Source of the DNA: VAZQ01 sp050179645
Lineage (GTDB): Bacteria; Pseudomonadota; Alphaproteobacteria; Rhizobiales; Xanthobacteraceae
Direction: 5' to 3'
DNA: 64,000 bases
NCBI GenBank assembly: GCA_050179645.1
Contig: JBFXEX010000008.1
Location: 7,224-71,223, forward strand
Shown here: positions 57,804 through 64,000 of the stretch, in pieces
Position numbering within the stretch: position 1 is the stretch's first letter
How the letters are laid out: every line of letters begins with the position of its first letter
Notes under the pieces: generated by a model
Database searches by the model: none
Told to the model about the DNA's origin: nothing
What the model saw: the letters and a program-made list of their open reading frames with translations, nothing else
Position numbers and translations under genes: made by a program

Positions 57804-58041
57804 GGCTTCTTCCCTCAGCCTATTCATCCGCCCTTTCGGCGCGGGGAGAACATCTTCGTTGGGTCTGGTTTACCGGCCATGAAGTAGATCAAGGCGGGGA
57901 AACCGTTGAATTGGGATGGGACCCCCGGTGGGCAATCCTCGCCCGATATGTGGGTGCCCCGCCATAAGGGTGGAAGAGGTTTTTGCGTGATTTTCGTGCG
58001 GGACTGGTCATACGGCCAGCGGCCGGGTTAACAACCGGCGA

Positions 58042-58806
58042 ATGACGAGCACAGCCACCGTTCAATCGATCTATCGCTATCCGGTGAAGGGTCTCTCGCC
58101 CGAGCGGCTCTCCCGAACGCGGCTGGTCGAGGGCCAGACGCTGCCGGCCGACCGGCTCTACGCCATCGAGAACGGACCGTCCGGCTTCGACCCGGCGGCT
58201 CCAGGCTACCTGCCGAAGACCCGCTTCCTGATGCTGATGAAGAACGAGAGGCTTGCCCACCTCCGCACCCGGTTCGACGAGGCGAGCCATGTGCTGAGGA
58301 TCGAGGCGGACGGCCGGGAGGTGGCACGCGGCGACCTACAGACGCCGGAGGGCCGGGCCGCGGTCGAGCAGTTTTTCCGCGGTTACTGCTCCGACGAGCT
58401 GCGCGGGCCGCCCCGGGTGCTCGCCGCGCCGGGCCACAGCTTCTCGGACGTAGCCAAAAAGGTGGTGTCGATCATCAATCTCGCCTCCGTGGCGGCCATC
58501 GAAAGTGCTGTCGGATCGCCCGTTCATCCGCTACGGTTCCGCGGCAACGTCTATGTCACCGGCTGGCCTGCCTGGCGCGAATTCGACCTTGTGGGCCGGG
58601 AGATTGGGATCGGTCGCCAGGTGCGGCTAAAGGTCGTCAAGCGAATCGTGCGCTGCGCGGCGACTAATGTGGATCCGGAGACCGGCCTCCGAGACTTGGC
58701 GATCCCGAACACGCTGTTTCAGTCTTTTGGACACCCAGACTGCGGCGTCTATTGCGAGGTGGTAGCCGGCGGCGAGATGGAGGTGGGCGATGAACTCCAT
58801 ACTTAG
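58042..58806 (+). CDS. MOSC domain-containing protein
   Basis: 254 residues. The N-terminal MOSC_N-type barrel (VQSIYRYPVKGLSPERLSRT, ADRLYAIENG) is followed by the MOSC domain (about 130-250) with FRGNVYVTGWPAWREFDLVG and the conserved cysteine in VKRIVRCAATNVDPETGLRD. MOSC proteins act with the molybdenum cofactor (sulphur carrier or Mo-enzymes such as mARC). Mo-cofactor genes lie 2 kb away (moeA, mobB) but are not in the same operon. The stop lies 17 bases inside the following peptidase gene, so the two are translationally coupled. Confidence 0.9.
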   Translation: MTSTATVQSIYRYPVKGLSPERLSRTRLVEGQTLPADRLYAIENGPSGFDPAAPGYLPKTRFLMLMKNERLAHLRTRFDEASHVLRIEADGREVARGDLQTPEGRAAVEQFFRGYCSDELRGPPRVLAAPGHSFSDVAKKVVSIINLASVAAIESAVGSPVHPLRFRGNVYVTGWPAWREFDLVGREIGIGRQVRLKVVKRIVRCAATNVDPETGLRDLAIPNTLFQSFGHPDCGVYCEVVAGGEMEVGDELHT

Positions 58807-59581
58807 AAAGCTCGTCGTGTCGAACCTAATGCTCGCGCTGCCGGCGTCGGCGCATGCCGATCCCGCGATGGACGCGCTGGTCGCGGCCTATCCGGACCAT
58901 CTCGTCAGGCATGACGGCAATGATTTAATCTGGAGGGACGGCACGCGCATGCCGATCTCCGATGGCCGGACCGGCAAGACCTTCGACGAACTGCTGAACA
59001 GCCCCGATGTCGAGGATCAGTTCACTTTTCCCTATCCGCTCGGTCCCGACGTGAGGCCGCCTGGTGTCAACGAGGACCCGGGCCGCATCCGGTACGAACC
59101 AATGTTCGTCAAGATGTACGGAGATTGCCGCAAAAGCGAAGTCACCAAGCAGCTAAAGCCGGTCTATTGGATGCCAGCGCGGCGCGGCGGCTCGGTCCGG
59201 GTCACGACGGTCAACGGAGTCGACGAACGGCTGGCCGCGGTGGTGAAGGACCTCGAGGGGCTACCGGCCCGCATGACCCAGTATCTGGTGCCATCGTCCG
59301 GGACCTACAACTGCCGGACGATTGCCAACACCGACCGGCTATCCGTGCATTCCTTCGGGGCGGCGATCGACATCAACACCCAATTCACTGACTATTGGGA
59401 GTGGTCGAAAGGGTCCAACGGTCCGCCAAAATGGCGCAACCGGATTCCGGGGCAAATTGGCGAGATCTTCGAGCGCCACGGCTTCATCTGGGGCGCCAAG
59501 TGGTTTCACTTCGACACCATGCACTTCGAATATCGCCCGGAACTCATCGCCCTGGCGAAGCAGGGCTGGCCGAGGCGCTGA
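58790..59581 (+). CDS. M15 family metallopeptidase (VanY-like D-Ala-D-Ala carboxypeptidase)
   Basis: 263 residues with a signal peptide ending near SAHA (about 22). The zinc site of the M15B/C group is visible as LSVHSFGAAIDIN (His-x6-Asp) and WFHFDTMHFEYRPEL (catalytic Glu region and third His). Expected to cut cell-wall peptides in the periplasm. An N-terminal insertion (residues 60-130, FTFPYPLGPDVRPPGVNEDP) occurs in a subset of proteobacterial homologues. It overlaps the MOSC gene by 17 bases. Confidence 0.88.
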   Translation: MNSILRKLVVSNLMLALPASAHADPAMDALVAAYPDHLVRHDGNDLIWRDGTRMPISDGRTGKTFDELLNSPDVEDQFTFPYPLGPDVRPPGVNEDPGRIRYEPMFVKMYGDCRKSEVTKQLKPVYWMPARRGGSVRVTTVNGVDERLAAVVKDLEGLPARMTQYLVPSSGTYNCRTIANTDRLSVHSFGAAIDINTQFTDYWEWSKGSNGPPKWRNRIPGQIGEIFERHGFIWGAKWFHFDTMHFEYRPELIALAKQGWPRR

Positions 59582-59719
59582 GCACAGGGGCTGAACAGCG
59601 TGTGATCGGGTCAGGAAAGCGCTTCTCAAGCGGGCGTACTGCGCGTACCGGATCGTCAACCGGCTTCGTCTGCGTCAACTCGTGCGACGTAGCCATCGCG
59701 AAGAGTCCGATGGCGCGTT

Positions 59720-59755
59720 CAGTCATACGGTCCAGAAAATCGGACCGTATGACTG
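59720..59755. repeat. Perfect 14-base inverted repeat (hairpin) between convergent genes
   Basis: CAGTCATACGGTCC and GGACCGTATGACTG separated by AGAAAATC. Perfect arms, not one of the dispersed repeats in this window. It lies in the 59582-59792 gap between the M15 peptidase and the convergent small gene, 37 bases from the latter's stop. No T-run on either side, so a two-way terminator is possible but not proven; the rest of the gap shows nothing. Confidence 0.6.
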
Positions 59756-59792
59756 TGGAACAGAGCCGGAATGTCAGCCGCGGTGTCCGTGT

Positions 59793-60146
59793 TTAGCGCC
59801 GCGCGGCCTGATCCTGGTGGCCCTTCTGAGCGAGGAACTTTTCCTCGATCTCCTTGAAGATCCGCACCATCCAGCTTTCGGCGCGCAGTGCGCGATCCTG
59901 GAAGTGCTCGACCTGCGCCTGGAGCTGCTGTGCACGGTCCTCGGCCTCGCGCAGCTGCAAAGACAGCTTGTGCGCAAGGTCGAATGCGCGATCGCAGTCC
60001 TCCTTGGCGGAGCGGGCGGCCTGATCGAGCAGCCCGACAATGGCTTGGCCTGAGCGGTCGATCTGATCGTCTCCTCTCGGCCAATCCTTCTCGTTCGGTG
60101 AGAATGGAATGACCTTTTTCGGCCCCTCGAAGTTGCGCTGGTTCAT
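59793..60146 (-). CDS. Small coiled-coil protein of unknown function
   Basis: 117 residues, soluble, very rich in Gln, Glu, Lys and Arg. From about residue 30 to 95 the heptad-like pattern (LLDQAARSAKEDCDRAFDLA; LQLREAEDRAQQLQAQVEHF; RIFKEIEEKFLAQKG) predicts one long coiled coil. The N-terminal stretch NFEGPKKVIPFSPNEKDWPR is hydrophilic. I recognise no domain; similar small proteins are scattered in Bradyrhizobium-like genomes. ATG 60146 has a weak RBS (GGGGTGAG). A perfect 17-base palindrome is about 70 bases upstream. Confidence 0.7.
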   Translation of the reverse strand: MNQRNFEGPKKVIPFSPNEKDWPRGDDQIDRSGQAIVGLLDQAARSAKEDCDRAFDLAHKLSLQLREAEDRAQQLQAQVEHFQDRALRAESWMVRIFKEIEEKFLAQKGHQDQAARR

Positions 60147-60215
60147 GACTACTCACCCCACAAATCTGATGTTTGCCGCAGATTACGCGCGGCGGAGCGG
60201 CAGTCGGACGCGCCG

Positions 60216-60232
60216 CTAACTGACTCAGTTAG
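60216..60232. promoter_or_regulatory. Perfect 17-base palindrome CTAACTGACTCAGTTAG, candidate operator
   Basis: Arms CTAACTGA/TCAGTTAG around one central C, upstream of the small coiled-coil gene. Size and symmetry suit a TetR- or MarR-type dimer. TAATCT and similar AT-rich bases lie between it and the start codon, compatible with a promoter. Inference from symmetry only. The rest of 60147-60340 shows no gene. Confidence 0.45.
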
Positions 60233-60340
60233 GGTAGCATCCATTGTGGATAGAGTCCGGCGGGGAAACCCACGTTAACGATTTATGCACATCCATGTGA
60301 CATCGCCGCAACGCCCTGCACCGTGTCCACAACAATTTGG

Positions 60341-61615
60341 TCACTCGACCAGTGTCGCGTAGGACAAATACCCGACCGTCGCGCCGCGCTCGATCGCAGT
60401 AAGATCCTCCGGGAGTTCGACGAGCCCATCGGTTTCGGTGAGCGAACTGATAACTCCCGCGCCGTCCTGGGCGTGCTTGACGGCCTCGAGGCTGCCGTCG
60501 GCCGCACGCTCAAGCCTGACGCGCACATATTCCCGGCGCCCCGCCTTCTTGCGATAGTCGAAGGCCGCGCGGACCGGCAACGGCACGAGCGGCGGCATCT
60601 CGGCGCCGGCCAGGCGCAGCAGGAGTGGCCGCACGATCCGCGCAAAGGTGACGAACACCGCCACCGGATTGCCCGGCAGACCGACGAACGCCGCGCCCTC
60701 CCCTTCGCCCGTTCCGCGCACCACGCCCATTGCCACCGGCCGGCCCGGCTTGATGCCGACGCGCCAGAACACCAGACTGCCGATCGCCTCGACCGCCCCG
60801 CGCACGTGGTCGGCTTCGCCGGTCGAGACCCCGCCCGAAGTCAGCACGAGGTCATGGCCAACAGCGGCGGCGGCGATTGCGTGCGCGAGTATCTCGGGAT
60901 CGTCCGGCAGAATGCCGAGGTCGGTCGCTGTGGCGCCGAGCCGACCGAGCAGTCCCGCCAGCAGATAGCGGTTGGCGTCGAACAAGGCCGGACCGGGACG
61001 TACGGACCCGGGTTCGACGATCTCGTCCCCGGTAGAGAATACCGCGACCCGGACCCGGCGCCGTACCGGTAGCTCGGTGAATCCCAGCCCGGCCGCAAGG
61101 CTGACGTGCTGCGGCGCGAGCCTCCGGCCGGCCGCTAACACCACCGTCCCGGCCCGCACATCTTCACCGGCGATCCGGCGATTGGCTCCGCACTTGAGCC
61201 CGGTCGGGACCACCACGGTCTGGCCGTCGGCCCGGACGTCCTCCTGCATGAAGACCGTGTCCGCGCCATCCGGCATCGGCGCGCCGGTGAAAATCCGGAC
61301 GGCCTCGCCGGGCCACAGCGCACGTGCCGCGGCACGACCGGCGGTGACCCGGTCGACGATCGCGAGCCGGGTTTCGCGCGTGGTGTCCAGATCGGCATGC
61401 CGGACCGCGTAGCCGTCAACCGCCGAGTTGTCGAACGGCGGCAGGTCGATCGGTGCCACTACGTCCTTGCAGAGCACGCGGCCGACGGCCGCAACAAGCG
61501 GTACGACTTCGCCTTCAGCCACCGGAGTTACGCGCTCGGCAAGGATCCGCTCGACCTCCGCGACCGGCATCAGCGGACCGGAAAACGCGAAGCAGTCGTC
61601 CGTAAGTTGCGCCAT
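60341..61615 (-). CDS. moeA: Molybdopterin molybdenumtransferase
   Basis: 424 residues. MoeA inserts molybdate into adenylated molybdopterin. Visible blocks: PPFDNSAVDGYAVRHAD (about 58-74), FTGAPMPDGADTVFMQED, the MoCF_biosynth domain with VAVFSTGDEIVEPG, DLVLTSGGVSTGEADHV, and GLPGNPVAVFVTFARI near the C-terminal beta-barrel (domain IV). All four domains are complete. ATG overlaps the mobB stop by one base, so they form one operon, with the formate dehydrogenase genes upstream on the same strand as the likely client. Confidence 0.95.
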   Translation of the reverse strand: MAQLTDDCFAFSGPLMPVAEVERILAERVTPVAEGEVVPLVAAVGRVLCKDVVAPIDLPPFDNSAVDGYAVRHADLDTTRETRLAIVDRVTAGRAAARALWPGEAVRIFTGAPMPDGADTVFMQEDVRADGQTVVVPTGLKCGANRRIAGEDVRAGTVVLAAGRRLAPQHVSLAAGLGFTELPVRRRVRVAVFSTGDEIVEPGSVRPGPALFDANRYLLAGLLGRLGATATDLGILPDDPEILAHAIAAAAVGHDLVLTSGGVSTGEADHVRGAVEAIGSLVFWRVGIKPGRPVAMGVVRGTGEGEGAAFVGLPGNPVAVFVTFARIVRPLLLRLAGAEMPPLVPLPVRAAFDYRKKAGRREYVRVRLERAADGSLEAVKHAQDGAGVISSLTETDGLVELPEDLTAIERGATVGYLSYATLVE

Positions 61616-62139
61616 TAGCCACGCTCCAGGCTGGCCAGTACCTCGTGGACCGGCGCCGCATGGCCGACCAGAATTTCAGCGATGCGGTCGATGTCGTCGA
61701 TATCGACCACCGGTACGCCGACTGTAAGCGGCACATCGGACGCGATTGCGACGATCGCCGGGTCCTCGGGCTGGAGCAGCGGCTTGCCCACGGCGGCGCG
61801 GTGCACTTCGAGCTTCGGGTGCGGCTCACGCTTGTAGCCTTCGACCAAGATCAGGTCGACCGGGCTGAGCTTGCGGATAAGCATGCCGAGCGTCGGCTCG
61901 TCTTCGCCGCGCAGTTCATGCACCAGCGCGAAGCGCGCCGAGGAGCCGACCAGCACTTCGGTCGCACCCGCCATCCGGTGACTGTGCGAATCCTTGCCGG
62001 GCTGATCCACGTCGAAGCCGTGATGGGCGTGCTTGAGGGTCGAGACCCTGAGCCCCCCGGCGACCAGGCGAGGAATCACTTTGGCCAACAGCGTGGTCTT
62101 TCCCGCTCCGCTCCAGCCTGCCAGTCCGATGATGCGCAT
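61615..62139 (-). CDS. mobB: Molybdopterin-guanine dinucleotide biosynthesis protein B
   Basis: 174 residues with an N-terminal P-loop GLAGWSGAGKTTLLAKVIPR, then STLKHAHHGFDVDQPGKDSH and LVEGYKREPHPKLEVHR, the standard MobB blocks. It binds GTP and assists MobA in making Mo-bis-MGD, the cofactor form used by formate dehydrogenases such as the one encoded just upstream. mobA is not in the window. Confidence 0.94.
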   Translation of the reverse strand: MRIIGLAGWSGAGKTTLLAKVIPRLVAGGLRVSTLKHAHHGFDVDQPGKDSHSHRMAGATEVLVGSSARFALVHELRGEDEPTLGMLIRKLSPVDLILVEGYKREPHPKLEVHRAAVGKPLLQPEDPAIVAIASDVPLTVGVPVVDIDDIDRIAEILVGHAAPVHEVLASLERG

Positions 62140-62190
62140 CCATCAATTATAGCAGGTCGCAGCGCGGCTCGCGGAAGCGAACGGATGCTG

Positions 62191-62224
62191 CAAAAGCGCA
62201 GCGCCCGGCGGGATGGCCGGGCGC
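62191..62224 (-). terminator. Rho-independent-type terminator of the formate dehydrogenase genes
   Basis: On the minus strand, GCGCCCGGC-CATCCC-GCCGGGCGC followed by TGCGCTTTTG, starting about 26 bases after the cytochrome-subunit stop. A strong 9-base GC stem with a short, interrupted T-run. It separates the formate dehydrogenase genes from mobB-moeA. Confidence 0.65.
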
Positions 62225-62249
62225 AGGGTCAGTTGGATCGCGATCGAGT

Positions 62250-63260
62250 CTATTCGGCCGGCTGCATCCTGCCTTCCGGCGGGGAGCCGCTGACATGCCC
62301 CTTGGCGGCTTCCTGCTCGAGCCACAGGCTATGGTGCTCCTTCGCCCAATTGACGTCGACGGTGCCGTCCCACATCGCCTCGACCGCACCCTCCATTCCG
62401 ATAGTGCCGATATAGATGTGGGCCAGCATGACGGCGATGAACAGCATCGCCACCACGCCGTGGATCGTCTGAGCGAGCTGCATGTCCGCGATGTTCGTGC
62501 CGTAGAACGGGAACATCAGCAGATAGCCGGTGACCGCCGAGGCGGCCCCGCCGAACACGACGATCCAATAGATCATCTTCTGACCGGCGTTGAAGCGGGC
62601 GGCCGGCGGATGCCGGTCGCCGACCAGGCCGCCGCCCTCCTTGATCCAGTTCACGTCGACCTTGGTGGGGATGTTCCAGGCGACCCACATCAGCAACATC
62701 AGCACGACGCCGAGCGTGAACGGAAAGCTCAGGTAGTTGTGCGCATACTTGAGCCATTGCGACATGTCGGCGAAGGCCTGCTCGCCGAGCAGCGGCAGGA
62801 TCAACTGCTTGCCGAACGTGATGTTGAGGCCGGACAGCGCCAGGATGATGAAGCAGGCTGCCGTCATCCAGTGCACCATCCGCTCGAACGCCGAGAACCG
62901 CACGATCACCCGGCCGGAGCGGCCGTGCTCGATCCGCACCATGCCGCGGATCAGATAGAACAGCACCAGCAGCAGCAGCATGCCGAGGATCGCAATGGCG
63001 CCGACGATCGGGAGCGTGCGCTGGTGGAACTCGCGCCAGTCGCGGCCGGCGGGCTGCTCGAGCGTGCAGGCCTTCTGGTCGGGCAGCGTGCAGCGGCCGG
63101 TGATCCGGTTGAGCTCGCTCGGCAGCTTCTGCTCCTGGACGGCATCCGCACTCGGATTGACCTGCTGAGCCGAAGCGGGCGCCGGCACCGCCAATGCCAG
63201 GATACAGGCCAGCGCCAGCGCGCCGGCGACGAAGCGGATGTGCCTGAGAATGGTCGCCAT
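62250..63260 (-). CDS. Formate dehydrogenase gamma subunit, cytochrome b556
   Basis: 336 residues from ATG 63260 (GGGAGGAA RBS). Signal-like N-terminus (ILRHIRFVAGALALACILAL...ASAQ, about 1-33), a periplasmic stretch with two cysteines (GRCTLPDQKACTLEQPAG), a membrane helix, then the FdnI-type four-helix cytochrome b. Haem-ligand histidines lie in FSAFERMVHWMTAACFIILA, LKYAHNYLSFPFTLGVV and QTIHGVVAMLFIAVMLAHIY. It anchors the FDH complex and passes electrons to quinone. The N-terminal extension is common in alphaproteobacterial FDH3-type enzymes. Confidence 0.93.
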   Translation of the reverse strand: MATILRHIRFVAGALALACILALAVPAPASAQQVNPSADAVQEQKLPSELNRITGRCTLPDQKACTLEQPAGRDWREFHQRTLPIVGAIAILGMLLLLVLFYLIRGMVRIEHGRSGRVIVRFSAFERMVHWMTAACFIILALSGLNITFGKQLILPLLGEQAFADMSQWLKYAHNYLSFPFTLGVVLMLLMWVAWNIPTKVDVNWIKEGGGLVGDRHPPAARFNAGQKMIYWIVVFGGAASAVTGYLLMFPFYGTNIADMQLAQTIHGVVAMLFIAVMLAHIYIGTIGMEGAVEAMWDGTVDVNWAKEHHSLWLEQEAAKGHVSGSPPEGRMQPAE

Positions 63261-63310
63261 CCCTGGTTCCTCCCTAAGCTTTTCTTGTGCGCACCGGACC
63301 GTCGCACCGT

Positions 63311-63371
63311 ATGGATTCCGGACAGCCGCCCCGCACGCAGCCAAGCCTGCGCTGCGGCTTCCGGAATGACG
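63311..63371. repeat. Palindromic repeat, GGATTCCGG...CCGGAATGAC family
   Basis: GGATTCCGGACAGCCGC at the left pairs with GCGGCTTCCGGAATGAC at the right around a CGCACGCAGCC...GCCTGCGCTGC centre. It begins directly at the stop of the Fe-S subunit gene and separates it from the cytochrome gene within the FDH module. Third copy of this family in the window. Confidence 0.78.
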
Positions 63372-63968
63372 CTAGGTCGCAATCGTCTCGCGATAAGCCG
63401 TGCGCCAGCCCCACGCGCCGGAGCCGTAGCCGCGCTTCACCACCCGCTCCTTATAGATCTGGGCGATGATCTCGCCGTCGCCGGCCAAGAGCGACTTGGT
63501 CGAGCACATCTCGGCGCAGAGCGGCAGCTTGCCATCGGCCAGACGATTTGCACCGTACTTCGCGTATTCGGCCTGCGAGCCGTCCGCCTCGGGCCCGCCC
63601 GCGCAATAGGTGCACTTGTCCATCTTGCCGCGGGAGCCGAAGTTGCCGACCCTCGGATACTGCGGCGCGCCGAACGGGCAGGCGTAGAAGCAGTAGCCGC
63701 AACCGATGCACAGGTCCTTGGAGTGCAGCACCACGGCGTCCGCCGTGGTGTAGAAGCAGTTCACCGGACAGACCGCCGCGCATGGCGCGTCGGTGCAGTG
63801 CATGCAGGCCATCGACACCGAACGTTCGCCCGGCTTGCCGTCGTTGATGGTGATGACGCGGCGCCGGTTGATACCCCACGGCACCTCGTTCTCGTTCTTG
63901 CAGGCGGTGACGCAGGCGTTGCACTCGATGCAGCGGTCGGCGTCGCAGAGAAATTTCATCCGAGCCAT
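63372..63968 (-). CDS. Formate dehydrogenase beta subunit, 4x[4Fe-4S] ferredoxin type (FDH3)
   Basis: 198 residues. Four cysteine clusters: CIECNACVTACKNENE (about 17-31), CMHCTDAPCAAVCPVNC (about 55-71), CIGCGYCFYACPFGAP (about 92-107), and CTYCAGG (about 119) completed by a Cys in LPLCAEMCS. This is the electron-transfer subunit linking the Mo-containing catalytic chain to the cytochrome. It has no C-terminal membrane anchor, as in FDH3-type complexes. The start MARMKFLCDADRC follows the end of another gene by about 12 bases. Confidence 0.94.
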   Translation of the reverse strand: MARMKFLCDADRCIECNACVTACKNENEVPWGINRRRVITINDGKPGERSVSMACMHCTDAPCAAVCPVNCFYTTADAVVLHSKDLCIGCGYCFYACPFGAPQYPRVGNFGSRGKMDKCTYCAGGPEADGSQAEYAKYGANRLADGKLPLCAEMCSTKSLLAGDGEIIAQIYKERVVKRGYGSGAWGWRTAYRETIAT

Positions 63969-63980
63969 TGTCGAGTCTCC

Positions 63981-64000
63981 TTACGCTGCCGTGACCTGGC
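63981..64000 (-). CDS. 3' end of an upstream gene, probably formate dehydrogenase alpha subunit
   Basis: On the minus strand the window edge reads in frame Gln-Val-Thr-Ala-Ala-stop, ending 12 bases before the Fe-S subunit start. The order catalytic subunit, Fe-S subunit, cytochrome is the usual one, so this should be the C-terminus of the Mo-bis-MGD formate dehydrogenase. Identification rests on context only. Confidence 0.4.

Noticed and set aside
57804..58041. Heat-shock (RpoH) promoter or FNR/FixK box upstream of clpB
   Set aside because: On the minus strand there is a CTTGATCTACTTCAT stretch, but no matching -10 for RpoH at the right spacing, and the FNR-type half-site on one side is imperfect.

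Overview
The window is a GC-rich, gene-dense bacterial chromosome segment with about 50 genes and no rRNA, tRNA, CRISPR array, prophage or insertion sequence that I can see. Several features point to an alphaproteobacterium of the Hyphomicrobiales (Bradyrhizobium / Rhodopseudomonas / Xanthobacteraceae-like). These are an NdvA-type cyclic glucan exporter, a Bug-type binding protein with an RRRFLHLAA leader, a two-permease RND efflux operon, a DUF3772 MscS channel, and the intergenic palindromes typical of that group (CATTCCGG...CCGGAATG, CGTCCCCGCG...CGGGGAC, TCCCGG...GCAGTGCAGCAC). The assignment is inference; no marker gene is present.

Layout. 1-710: 3' end of a GH114/TM1410-like glycosidase. 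1042-10771 (+): a long co-directional run. It holds a GMC flavoprotein with a gluconate-dehydrogenase-type subunit 3, an HSL-family esterase, a carboxymuconolactone-decarboxylase-like protein, an F420-type LLM oxidoreductase, and a complete set for coenzyme F420 synthesis (cofE, cofD, cofC, fused cofGH = fbiC), mostly with 4-nt stop/start overlaps. 10704-18151 (-): a convergent CoA-thioester operon. In transcription order it encodes a TPP-dependent enzyme, an RpiR regulator, two class III CoA-transferases, an enoyl-CoA hydratase, a thiolase-fold protein without the nucleophilic cysteine, and a DUF35 OB-fold protein. A LysR regulator lies just upstream. Its last gene overlaps the end of fbiC tail to tail.

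19626-29994: glucan exporter, a true SCP2-type thiolase, a D-Ala-D-Ala carboxypeptidase, a CobW GTPase, a baeRF-like protein, a dienelactone hydrolase, a fatty-acid-transport-type acyl-CoA synthetase and a DUF924 protein. 30096-41416 (-): two PuuE-like deacetylase paralogues flanking an outer-membrane-factor/mdtA/mdtB/mdtC efflux operon. 41457-43826: YfhO-like membrane protein. 44065-50248: an ABC importer (fused permease, ATPase, binding protein) with an alpha/beta hydrolase inserted, then a Bug protein. 50292-54952: chemoreceptor, mechanosensitive channel and CAP-domain lipoprotein. 55209-59581: clpB, MOSC protein, M15 peptidase. 59793-64000 (-): small coiled-coil protein, moeA, mobB and a formate dehydrogenase module (cytochrome b, Fe-S subunit, and the tail of what is probably the catalytic subunit).

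The most interesting part is 1042-18151. An F420-producing and F420-using operon converges on an acyl-CoA operon whose thiolase-fold/DUF35 pair resembles the retro-aldolases that shorten steroid side chains in actinobacteria. Read together (inference), this looks like an F420-linked catabolic locus in a proteobacterium for an unidentified alicyclic or branched substrate.
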